Below are positions 18,343 to 25,841 of a stretch of 64,000 nt of DNA, one piece after another. The stretch covers positions 248,001 to 312,000 of the forward strand of contig JAOSJX010000023.1 in the NCBI GenBank assembly GCA_027493875.1. The letters run 5' to 3'. This stretch comes from Deltaproteobacteria bacterium. GTDB taxonomy: Bacteria; Lernaellota; Lernaellaia; JACKCT01. A program made the translations under genes and the position numbers. A model generated the notes under the pieces. It did not search any database, was not told where the DNA came from, and saw nothing but the letters and a program-made list of their open reading frames with translations. The first letter of the stretch is position 1. Each line of letters opens with the position of its first letter.

Positions 18343-19796
18343 CTACCACGTTCTGATCGAAACGATATCGTAGCTTCCGAAATCGAAGTCGTCGCCGAAC
18401 GTTTCGGTATCGCTGTCCAGCGCGAAGACGGTCCCTTCGTCGTTCCCCACGAAGATCGTGGCGCTCGTCGGTTCCGCGGCCATCGCGGTGACGGCGCCGC
18501 CCGAGGGCAGAACGATCGGATTGCCGCCGTCACGCACGACGTCGTCGGTGCCGAGCGCAATGAGATAAATATTGGGCGCGGAAGCGTCGCCGATAAAGAG
18601 CTTACCGGAGTCCACGGCAAAGAACTCAGGATTGCCGCCGATGTCCGCCGTTCCCGTCTTTGGGCCCGTATCGGTGAAAAAATCCACCTTGCCGAATACG
18701 GAGTCCTGATCGCCCGCGCAAATGGCGTAAAACGCGATTTCCGCTCCGGAGAAGGACGGGACGAGGAACCGCGGATTCAACGACGTAAACATCGTTTGAA
18801 TGACCAGATGCGTGGTGCCGTTGAGGACAAAGATTTGGCCGTTGTCAAAACTGCCGCCGCCCATGTCGTAGGGCATCGTCACGAAGAGAAATTCATTCGT
18901 GTCGAAATACGTCACGCCGCGCGGTGTTGAGTCGTCGGGCAGCGGTGTGTAGCCCGGGACGCCCTCATGTTCGACGTCGTAAAAAAGATGCGGTCGCCCG
19001 CCTCATCAGCGATGGCGATCTGCTTATAGCCGCTGGAGATCACCGCCGTGCTGACGAAATTGGCGGCGGGAGCGACGCCCAGGGTCAACTTGACCTCGGG
19101 GGCGTTCACGTCGAGATCGCCTTTGGCGAACTGGCCGTTCCCCGTGCCGTTCGCCGCCACATACGCGTAGTGGTCGTCGATGACGAAATCGTTGGGATTT
19201 TCGGGGAGCCCGTCTCCGCCATAGAGGTCCATGACGACGTCTCCGGAGGTGCGATCCAGCGTTCCGAGGCGCGCGCCGTCGTGGTCGAGCACCACGACGT
19301 CGGCTTGAAGAAACAGATTCGCCTCGTCGATCAAATCGTATCCGTCGAGCGTCGTCGAGGCCTCGATGATCACGAATCCGTAATCGTGAACCGTAACCGC
19401 GCCGTTCTCGTCAACGGATGCCAAATCGGGATCGGAACTCTTCCATGTCACTTCCGCGTCATTGACCTGCATGCCGTAGAAGTCGTGCACGTCGGCCGAG
19501 TATTCGAGGATGTCACCCGGAAGTGCGGCTTGAACGGCGGGGAGAATAATAATCGCCCCCGGACCGTCGCCGACCTCGGTGTCGTCGTCGCCCTCCGTAT
19601 CGTCGTCCGTGGCATCGTCGTCGCCGGGAAACACGTCATCGTCCCCGTCGTCGTCATCGGGTTCTGTTCCTTCGGCGCCGGAGTTGCCGCCAAGCGACTG
19701 ATCGTCGTCAGAGCCGCAGGTGCAGGCGATAACGGAAAAGGAAAGCCCCGCGGACACCATCAAAATGAGCGCGATGCCGAGACGACGAAAAATCAC
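18343..19796 (-). CDS. Exported lipoprotein with Asp-rich linker, Ig-like domain and beta-propeller-like region
   Basis: The N-terminus is a signal peptide with a lipobox-like VIAC, followed by a low-complexity linker of about 45 residues that is largely Asp, Glu, Thr and Gly. A bacterial Ig-like segment (VTWKSSDPDLASVDENGAVT) comes next, around residues 105-140. The rest consists of repeated beta-strand units with VIDDHYAYVAANGTGNGQ- and GKLFIGDASAPNIYLIALG-like blades. One break near 18960 joins two frames. Its role is unknown; anchoring in the outer membrane with a surface domain spaced by the acidic linker is likely. GTG 19796 has a clear GAAGGAG site. Confidence 0.7.
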
Positions 19797-19826
19797 GAGG
19801 TCTCCTTCTCGAGTCGTAATGGCGTT

Positions 19827-19855
19827 ATTTTACGGGCCCTTTACAATCGGCACAA
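19827..19855 (-). promoter_or_regulatory. Putative promoter of the Asp-linker lipoprotein gene
   Basis: On the minus strand TTGTGC (19855-19850) and TAAAAT (19832-19827) are separated by 17 bases and end 30 bases before the start codon. An 8-bp inverted repeat (CCCTTTAC and GTAAAGGG, 19837-19864) overlaps the spacer and could act as an operator or as a weak hairpin after the upstream gene. Confidence 0.45.
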
Positions 19856-19865
19856 GGTAAAGGGA

Positions 19866-20909
19866 CTACTGTGGGATATAGAGGAGGCCGGCGTTCGCCG
19901 GCTCGAATCGCTGCGGCCCCGGAATTTTTCGGTAGACGCCTCGGTTCTTTGTCCCCACGTACAGTGAGCGACGTCCCGCGGCGACAGCCGTCAACTCGGC
20001 GATCGGTAGGCCGGATCGGATAAAAACCGGTTCACGGGCCTGTCCGCCGCGAAACGAAACAACGCCGAATCCGGTGTCCTCGAAAATGACGGCCACGTCG
20101 AAATCGGAGCGCTGATCGGATGGGAGGAGGTCGGCGTCGATCACGCGGTCGCGCGCTCCGACGGCGATCGGCGCCACGGCGTCCCAATAGAGACCCGGGT
20201 CGCCGGGTGCGCCCATTAACGGCGGAGTGTCCGCGTCGCCGCTTTCCCGTGGGACCAAAATCGCGGCGCCGTGGCGGGCGATGTATAGATCCACGCGTTT
20301 GATCGCGGTCCCACCGGCTTCGTAAACCAGCGAACGGCGCCAAGTCGCCGGATTTGAAATGCCATCGAAAGAACGATGGGAGAACGCGCCGTCTGACCGG
20401 TTCCAAGAAAATAAATGGGAATCGGCGAAAGCGAGAAATCCTTCGCTCGTTCCGCGGAGCCAGCGGAAGGGGCCGTTGATGGGGCTACGCGCAATCAACT
20501 TCCAGGACGACGGGCCGAAGAGATAAACATCGCCGCGGTCCGTTGCCGCGATCGGCGCCGACGCCAGCGAGGAGAGTAGGCGAACGTCGGTTTTGGAGGG
20601 CAGCCCGTCACGCAGGGGTTGCCAGACGCGGTCCGCCGACTGCGCGTAAACGCCGTCGGAAGTCGCGGCCATCAGGCGCGGGCCGTGCCACGCCAGCTGA
20701 TGAATTTCGGGCGCGCGACCGTTTCCGACGCCGAGCGCAGGATGGTTATCGCCTTGCGGCGGCGGATAAAGGGCGCTAAGGTCGCGCCCGTAATAACGGG
20801 CGGCCGCAAACCCGACGAGCACCGACAACGCGATGAAGAGCGCCGGCGCGAGGACGGCTTGGACGGCGCGTTTATAGAAAGCCAAAGCGAAAACTCCGGA
20901 GCCGGTCAA
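19866..20909 (-). CDS. Membrane-anchored beta-propeller-like protein (YCF48/sortilin-like)
   Basis: This intact protein of 347 residues has one N-terminal transmembrane segment (LAPALFIALSVLVGFAAARY). A periplasmic region of repeated short blades follows, such as GPRLMAATSDGVYAQSADRV, SAPIAATDRGDVYLFGP and RRSLYVGTKNRGVYRK. The G-x-x-L-Y-V-G-T-x-N-x-G-V-Y pattern is typical of YCF48-like or sortilin-type propellers. I cannot name a function. It is divergent from the CoA-transferase gene with only 36 bases between the two starts. Confidence 0.65.
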   Translation of the reverse strand: MTGSGVFALAFYKRAVQAVLAPALFIALSVLVGFAAARYYGRDLSALYPPPQGDNHPALGVGNGRAPEIHQLAWHGPRLMAATSDGVYAQSADRVWQPLRDGLPSKTDVRLLSSLASAPIAATDRGDVYLFGPSSWKLIARSPINGPFRWLRGTSEGFLAFADSHLFSWNRSDGAFSHRSFDGISNPATWRRSLVYEAGGTAIKRVDLYIARHGAAILVPRESGDADTPPLMGAPGDPGLYWDAVAPIAVGARDRVIDADLLPSDQRSDFDVAVIFEDTGFGVVSFRGGQAREPVFIRSGLPIAELTAVAAGRRSLYVGTKNRGVYRKIPGPQRFEPANAGLLYIPQ

Positions 20910-20945
20910 CCCAAAAATACCTTACACGATTTCCCCCTGCAGGCC

Positions 20946-22118
20946 ATGCGCACCTATTTTCGCGGACTTAAAATTCTGGATTTCACCCGACTGCTGCCGG
21001 GGCCCTACGCGACGCAGATTCTCGCCGACCTCGGCGCGACGGTCGTGAAAATCGAGTCGCCCGACGGCGGCGACTATGCGCGATATCTGCCGCCGCTCCT
21101 GGGCGACGTCGGCTTCATGTTTCACGCGCTTAATCGGAATAAGAGAAGCCTCGCGCTCGACCTGAAAAATCCGGAAGCCGTCGAAGCGCTTAAGCGCCTG
21201 CTTCGGCATTACGATACGGTCATCGAAAGTTTTCGAAGCGGTGTCATGGAGCGCCTCGGACTGGGCTACGACGCGCTGAGGGCGGTCCGGGGAGATATTA
21301 TCTACATTTCTCTTTCCGGCTACGGCGCGACCGGCCCGATGGCCGGACGCGCCGGGCATGACCTGAATCTCGAAGCGTTGTCCGGCATGTCGTCGGTAAT
21401 CGGTCGCAAGGATGTCGGACCGGTTGTTCCGGGAGTGCAGGTCGCCGATATGGCTTCCGGGTTATTTATCGCGATGGCGGCGGCGTCCGCCGCTTTTCGA
21501 CGGGCCACGTCGGGGGAGGGGGCGTACATCGATCTCAGTATGGCGGACGCCACGCTGTCGATGATGTCGGTATGGGCGACGGAAGCCGGCACGAAGAAAG
21601 TCGCGCCGGGATACGGCGAAGAAATCCTATCGGGCGCGTCCCTTTGCTATAACCTTTATGAGACGAAAGACGGCCGGCACATGGCGGTCGGAGCGCTCGA
21701 GCCAAAGTTCTGGCATGCCGTCTGCGGCGTTCTCGGAGCGGAGGAGCTTTGCGAGGAGGGGTTTAGCGAAGCAATCCCGGAGAATCCGCGTTTTCGACGG
21801 GTCCGTGAAATTTTTCTGTCCAAAACGCAGTCCGAGTGGACGGACCTTTTCTCACGGGTTAACGCTTGCGTCGAACCGGTGCTTCGCCTGGACGAGGCGG
21901 CGGAACACGCGTTGTACCGTGCGCGGGGCATGGTCGGGACAATGGACATCAACGGACAAAAATTGATCGCGGTCGACACGCCGATTGATCCGGGCGACGC
22001 CGATTCCTTCACGGCCGCGCCGACGCTCGGCGCGAACACCCGCGAAATTCTGCGCGAGGCCGGATACGAGGACCCGGAGGTTGACCGGCTGGTTGAGAAA
22101 GGCGTGGCGAAGGTATAA
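20946..22118 (+). CDS. CaiB/BaiF family III CoA-transferase or alpha-methylacyl-CoA racemase
   Basis: This intact protein of 390 residues begins with LKILDFTRLLPGPYATQILADLGATVVKIE, split here as the family's start motif and nucleotide-binding part. It has the conserved NRNKRSLALDLK and GLGYDALR regions. AGHDLNLEALSG carries the active-site His-Asp pair typical of AMACR-type racemases rather than formyl-CoA transferases. An internal ATG at 20946 is chosen because it opens the family motif; the frame extends further upstream without homology. A role in branched-chain acyl-CoA or bile-acid-like degradation would suit the other beta-oxidation genes here. Confidence 0.85.
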   Translation: MRTYFRGLKILDFTRLLPGPYATQILADLGATVVKIESPDGGDYARYLPPLLGDVGFMFHALNRNKRSLALDLKNPEAVEALKRLLRHYDTVIESFRSGVMERLGLGYDALRAVRGDIIYISLSGYGATGPMAGRAGHDLNLEALSGMSSVIGRKDVGPVVPGVQVADMASGLFIAMAAASAAFRRATSGEGAYIDLSMADATLSMMSVWATEAGTKKVAPGYGEEILSGASLCYNLYETKDGRHMAVGALEPKFWHAVCGVLGAEELCEEGFSEAIPENPRFRRVREIFLSKTQSEWTDLFSRVNACVEPVLRLDEAAEHALYRARGMVGTMDINGQKLIAVDTPIDPGDADSFTAAPTLGANTREILREAGYEDPEVDRLVEKGVAKV

Positions 22119-22143
22119 AAACGCTTTAACGTCGGTAACTTGC

Positions 22144-22171
22144 TTGACAATCCCGATGCGCTCCCTATCAT
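22144..22171 (+). promoter_or_regulatory. Putative promoter of the small lipoprotein gene
   Basis: TTGACA (22144-22149) and TATCAT (22166-22171) with a 16-base spacer end about 50 bases before ATG 22224. The -35 is a perfect match. Confidence 0.5.
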
Positions 22172-22223
22172 TTCGAGACCACTTTGGCCTCGGTCCGATC
22201 GCCGGACGCGAGGAACGGGACCG

Positions 22224-22732
22224 ATGCGCGGCAAAATGATGAAATGGGTGATCGTTTGCGTGGCGTTAGCGGCCGCGTTCTCGTCGCTTTCGTGTGACAC
22301 GAATACCGAGATCTCGGAAATCGTGGAAAGCGAATGTTATCAGAACGAGACGCCCGCGATTTCTCAAATCTACTTTTATCGCGCAAAAAGGACGCCGAAG
22401 ACACCGGATACGCACCGCTCGATGAACCGGCGGTGATCCGAAGCGACGAGTCGGTGCAAATCAAAATCGAGTATGAAGACCGCGACTGTAATCTCGGCGG
22501 CGGCCTCTTACGGCGCCGTATCGATGACGGGGCCTGGTCGATCGTCTCGATCCTCGACGAGGAAATCGGCTGCGCCAATTGGGACGATACGGGGCCGATT
22601 GTTTTCGAACTTGATACCACGGGCATTGCACTCGACAGCAATCACCTGTTGCGCGTGCGTATTGAGGATGCCTGCCAGGCGCGTAGCGCATCCGCCCGCG
22701 GAGAATTCAAGATCATTGATGCCGACTCGTAG
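22224..22732 (+). CDS. Small putative lipoprotein of unknown function
   Basis: The N-terminus is a signal peptide (MKWVIVCVALAAAFSSLSC) with a plausible lipid-modified Cys at about residue 24. The following about 145 residues show alternating hydrophobic and charged stretches such as SVQIKIEYEDRDCNLGGGLL and NHLLRVRIEDACQARSASA, suggesting a beta-sandwich, possibly stabilised by several Cys residues. I recognise no family. A one-base loss near 22380 separates signal and mature parts into two frames. It has its own promoter and stands between the CoA-transferase and a small RNA candidate. Confidence 0.6.
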
Positions 22733-22855
22733 GGTTTAATCGAGCCCCGCGCACGACAGTCTTTCTATATCTAGTTGCTTGGCGCCCGTCTCTCTACCAC
22801 GACTGGTAGATTATCTAACTTCTTGGAATTTAAAGTATTTTCTAAAGCCGTATCC

Positions 22856-22884
22856 TTGGCCGTCCGATATCTTTGAGTTATAAT
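22856..22884 (+). promoter_or_regulatory. Promoter of the small RNA candidate
   Basis: TTGGCC (22856-22861), 17 bases, then a perfect TATAAT (22879-22884). No plus-strand gene follows; a structured 0.13 kb stretch and a terminator do. Confidence 0.6.
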
Positions 22885-22889
22885 GGTGC

Positions 22890-23022
22890 GGAGACGGGCG
22901 AAAGGTTGAACTGTTTCGCTTCCGTGCCGCATCAGCGGTCGCCTTTGAAAAAAGGCAACGCGGTCACCTTGGGGGAGGGGCCGCGAGGGATAAAAAAGGC
23001 TGAGCTAGAGCTCGGCCTTTTT
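22890..23022 (+). ncRNA. Candidate small structured RNA
   Basis: Predicted transcription begins near 22890 and stops at the terminator ending at 23022, giving an RNA of about 133 bases without a credible reading frame. A long 5' hairpin pairs ACGG (22894-22897) with CCGT (22922-22925) and GCGAAA (22898-22903) with TTTCGC (22914-22919). A second hairpin, GCCTTT and AAAGGC, is closed by a GAAA tetraloop (22941-22956). It is flanked by two copies of GCGGTC (22935-22940 and 22960-22965). Either copy can pair with GGCCGC (22979-22984), so two structures are possible. I could not match it to 6S, SRP, tmRNA or a riboswitch class. Confidence 0.55.
22992..23022. terminator. Bidirectional intrinsic terminator
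   Basis: GGCTGAGCT (22998-23006) pairs with AGCTCGGCC (23009-23017) with one G-T pair. Six A precede and five T follow, so it can work on both strands: for the small RNA candidate on plus and for the SGNH hydrolase gene on minus, whose stop codon lies inside the stem. Confidence 0.85.
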
Positions 23023-24153
23023 ACTTTCCGCCGCGGGAACCTCGTCCGGATCCGGCGTCGTTTCTTTGATCGTCGGAAGCGGTGGAACGTCACCGGCAGG
23101 TACGAGACCCAACTCTTGAAATTTTCGGAACAGTGATTGGGCGACAATACGGTGGCCTACCACATTCGGGTGACCGCCGTCGCTTGTATAAAGATCGAGG
23201 CCCACCGCCTGACGTTCTTTCATGATCGACCAGAGATCGACAACATCGATGCCGCAACGCGCAACGGCGGCGCGCACATCGAGGTTGCGTTCCGGTTCTT
23301 TGTCGAACACGTGGGGAAGCGTCGTCACGATCAGGTTGAAACCGCGCTGTCGGCCGAGTTGCTCGATCGCGCACAAATTTTCTTGAAATGCCTCCGAGGA
23401 AACGCGGGGAACCGTCTCCTCATCGCCGAGTTCGTCGCGGGCCGCGGCCTCAAGATGTTTGCGGGCAAGTTCGGCGCGGGCCTTGGACAAGTAGCGGTTG
23501 ATCAGTTGATAGGTTCGGAGTCTTCCGAAAAGCTTTTGGACGAGAAGATCTCGCGGGTTTTCCTCACCCAACTGCCTGTCGGACCGCCCGCTCTGTGACG
23601 TGATATTATCGTTGAAGCCCACGTAAACGACGACGACGTCCGGTTCGAGCGAAAGCAACTTTTGTTCCAGATAGGTTCGAACCTGATAGCTGGTGTAGCC
23701 AGGCACGCCGGCGTTGATCACATTGACGGGACGATCGGGCGCCGCCGAGCGCACGAGCGTTTCGAGTACGTTGGAATAAGTTTCCCAATTGCCGACACCG
23801 TCTCCGAAGGTGCACGAGTCGCCGAGGGCCAGGACGCGCACCTCGCCGTCCGCTTTTTCGATCGGGATTTCGTCGTCGCGCATCCCGCGCGAGCTGATCG
23901 CCTGCGTGGACCGGCTTCGCGGATTGAGATCGCGGTTGGCTCCGGCGCGTAACCGCCAGAAGAGGGTCGGGTCCGCCTCAAAAATCGGATTATCCGCGCA
24001 GCGGCCCCACCAAGTGGGACATTCAAAAAAGCTCTCATAATGAAAGCCAGCGATCCGAAGGCCGATTTCGAGACAGAACAGCGCGCCGAGGACCGGGATG
24101 ATCGCATAGAGCCATTTTCTCGCTCCGCCGACTTTCGCCCGTCCGCGCGCCAT
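23005..24153 (-). CDS. SGNH/GDSL-type hydrolase, membrane-anchored
   Basis: The protein has an N-terminal transmembrane helix (WLYAIIPVLGALFCLEIGLR) and then a SGNH hydrolase domain. Block I is ALGDSCTFGDGV with the catalytic Ser, followed by NAGVPGYTSYQ, VYVGFNDN, and SDGGHPNVVGH with the catalytic Asp and His. Members at such loci act as O-acyl esterases or transferases on polysaccharides. ATG 24153 is chosen because it overlaps the carbamoyltransferase stop (TGATG); the frame extends 22 codons further without support. It is intact at about 382 residues and last in a three-gene operon. Confidence 0.82.
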   Translation of the reverse strand: MARGRAKVGGARKWLYAIIPVLGALFCLEIGLRIAGFHYESFFECPTWWGRCADNPIFEADPTLFWRLRAGANRDLNPRSRSTQAISSRGMRDDEIPIEKADGEVRVLALGDSCTFGDGVGNWETYSNVLETLVRSAAPDRPVNVINAGVPGYTSYQVRTYLEQKLLSLEPDVVVVYVGFNDNITSQSGRSDRQLGEENPRDLLVQKLFGRLRTYQLINRYLSKARAELARKHLEAAARDELGDEETVPRVSSEAFQENLCAIEQLGRQRGFNLIVTTLPHVFDKEPERNLDVRAAVARCGIDVVDLWSIMKERQAVGLDLYTSDGGHPNVVGHRIVAQSLFRKFQELGLVPAGDVPPLPTIKETTPDPDEVPAAESKKAEL

Positions 24154-25841
24154 CACGTCGCTTTCTTCGCGAGAAAGGGGCCGATTGCGCACACATCGAT
24201 GCCCGTCGAAAGAAAACACGCGATGGCTTCAGCCGGCGTATTCACGATCGGCTCGCCCATCACGTTGAACGATGTATTCACGACGCACGGCACGCCCGTG
24301 AGCGCGTCAAAGGCCGAGAGAAGCGCGTGGTAGGCCGGATCGTCTTCTTCGCGAACGGTCTGAATGCGCGCGGTGCCGTCGACATGCGTGACGGCGGGAA
24401 GACGTTCGTACCACGCTTGGCGGACGGGAAAGGCTTCAAGCATATAGGGAGAACGGCGTCCGCCGGTATCGAAGAGTTCGTCGGCGCGGCTCTCCAAAAC
24501 GGACGGTCCGAACGGCCGGAACGACTCGCGGTGTTTGACGCGCGCGTTGAGCTTGTCCTTCATGTCCGGCGGACGCGGATCGGCGAGAATGCTTCGGTGA
24601 CCGAGCGCTCGTGGGCCGATTTCGAGACGCCCGTCGAAGCGCCCGACGATCAGCCCGCCCGCCAGGCATTCGGCCGCCGCGCGCGCGATATCGCCGGGGC
24701 GTTCGTACATCGCCCCCGCGTTGTGAAGCGCCGTTTCGATCTCGGCGTCTGAGTACTCCGGGCCTTGGTAGGGCGAAGGAACGCGGTCGCGCGCCGCGTC
24801 GGGCTGCGCGTCGTGAAAGACTTTCAACGCCGCGCCCCAGGCCGCGCCGGCGTCGTAGGCCGGCGGAGGTACGTAAAGAACGTCGATCAAACCGGAATTC
24901 ACGAGTTTACCGTTAAGCACGCAGTTCAGTGCGACGCCGCCGCCGAACACAAGACGCCGTTTCCCGGTCGCGGCGGTTAAATCACGGACCATGGCCATGA
25001 CGTTTTCTTCGAGAACCGTTTGCGCCGCGTACGCGACGTCTTTGTGGTATTCGGTCAACGCCTCGTCTTTTCTTCGGGGCGGGCCGAAGGAATGAATCCA
25101 TTTCTTTGAGTGCCAGTGGCGCCGTGATCGGTGAAAATCGAAATAGGAGAGGTCCAGGCGAAAACGTCCACCACCCTCGTAGCGGACCATGCGGCGGAAC
25201 TCCTCCAGATACCGCCGTTCGCCATAGGCCGACAGGCCCATCACCTTGCCCTCGTCACAGTTCTGGCGGAAGCCGAGATATTCCGTGACGGTGCAATAAA
25301 GCAAACCGAGGGAGTGCGGGTAGAGCACGTCCCCGAATTTGCGGATTCGCGTTCCTTCTCCCGTGCCGAACCACGTCGTGGCGATTTCGCCGTTGCCGTC
25401 CACGATGAGGATCAACGCGTCGTCAAACGGCGACGGATAGAACGTCCCCGCGGCGTGCGCCTCGTAGTGGTTGATATGATGAAATCGTCCCCGAAACGCC
25501 ATCTTCTCACGAAAGACTTGTTCCACCCGGCGCATGTTCCCGAAATTGCCGAGCTGCATGCGAAATAGCTGCCGCGCCGAGCCGGGAAGGTTGACCAATG
25601 TCTGAACGACGCGGCGCCCGACACCGCAACGCGGGTCCCAATAAAATGCCACATCGTCAACATCGTTGATCGACGCGCCCGCTTTTTCCAGAACGAATCG
25701 GATCGCGCGGATCGGAAATTCCGTCGTGTGCTTCACACGCGAAAATCGCTCTTCTTCGCCGAAAGCAACGAGCTTACCTTCGTGGATAAGCGCCGCCGCC
25801 GTGTCATGAATGTACGCGTTGAATCCGAGGACCAAGCTCAA
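24153..25841 (-). CDS. NodU/CmcH-family carbamoyltransferase
   Basis: This intact protein of 562 residues transfers a carbamoyl group from carbamoyl phosphate to a hydroxyl of a sugar or antibiotic. The ASKHA-fold N-terminus starts LVLGFNAYIHDTAAALI and has EEERFSRVKHT. HYEAHAAGTFY and LILIVDGNGE come from the kinase-like core, and FGGGVALNCVLNGKL precedes the C-terminal Sua5-like part with GRFDGRLEIGPRALGHRSI and VNTSFNVMGEPIV. The start is TTG 25841, overlapping the glycosidase stop (TTGA). With the flanking SGNH hydrolase it probably decorates an exported glycan. Confidence 0.9.
   Translation of the reverse strand: MSLVLGFNAYIHDTAAALIHEGKLVAFGEEERFSRVKHTTEFPIRAIRFVLEKAGASINDVDDVAFYWDPRCGVGRRVVQTLVNLPGSARQLFRMQLGNFGNMRRVEQVFREKMAFRGRFHHINHYEAHAAGTFYPSPFDDALILIVDGNGEIATTWFGTGEGTRIRKFGDVLYPHSLGLLYCTVTEYLGFRQNCDEGKVMGLSAYGERRYLEEFRRMVRYEGGGRFRLDLSYFDFHRSRRHWHSKKWIHSFGPPRRKDEALTEYHKDVAYAAQTVLEENVMAMVRDLTAATGKRRLVFGGGVALNCVLNGKLVNSGLIDVLYVPPPAYDAGAAWGAALKVFHDAQPDAARDRVPSPYQGPEYSDAEIETALHNAGAMYERPGDIARAAAECLAGGLIVGRFDGRLEIGPRALGHRSILADPRPPDMKDKLNARVKHRESFRPFGPSVLESRADELFDTGGRRSPYMLEAFPVRQAWYERLPAVTHVDGTARIQTVREEDDPAYHALLSAFDALTGVPCVVNTSFNVMGEPIVNTPAEAIACFLSTGIDVCAIGPFLAKKAT

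Noticed and set aside
20619-20945. Upstream extension of the CaiB-type frame
   Set aside because: It overlaps the divergent propeller-like gene antisense, and the family motif opens at ATG 20946.
22873-23136. Plus-strand frame of 87 codons over the small RNA candidate
   Set aside because: It has no homology, runs through the terminator and into the antisense of the SGNH gene, and lacks a ribosome site.
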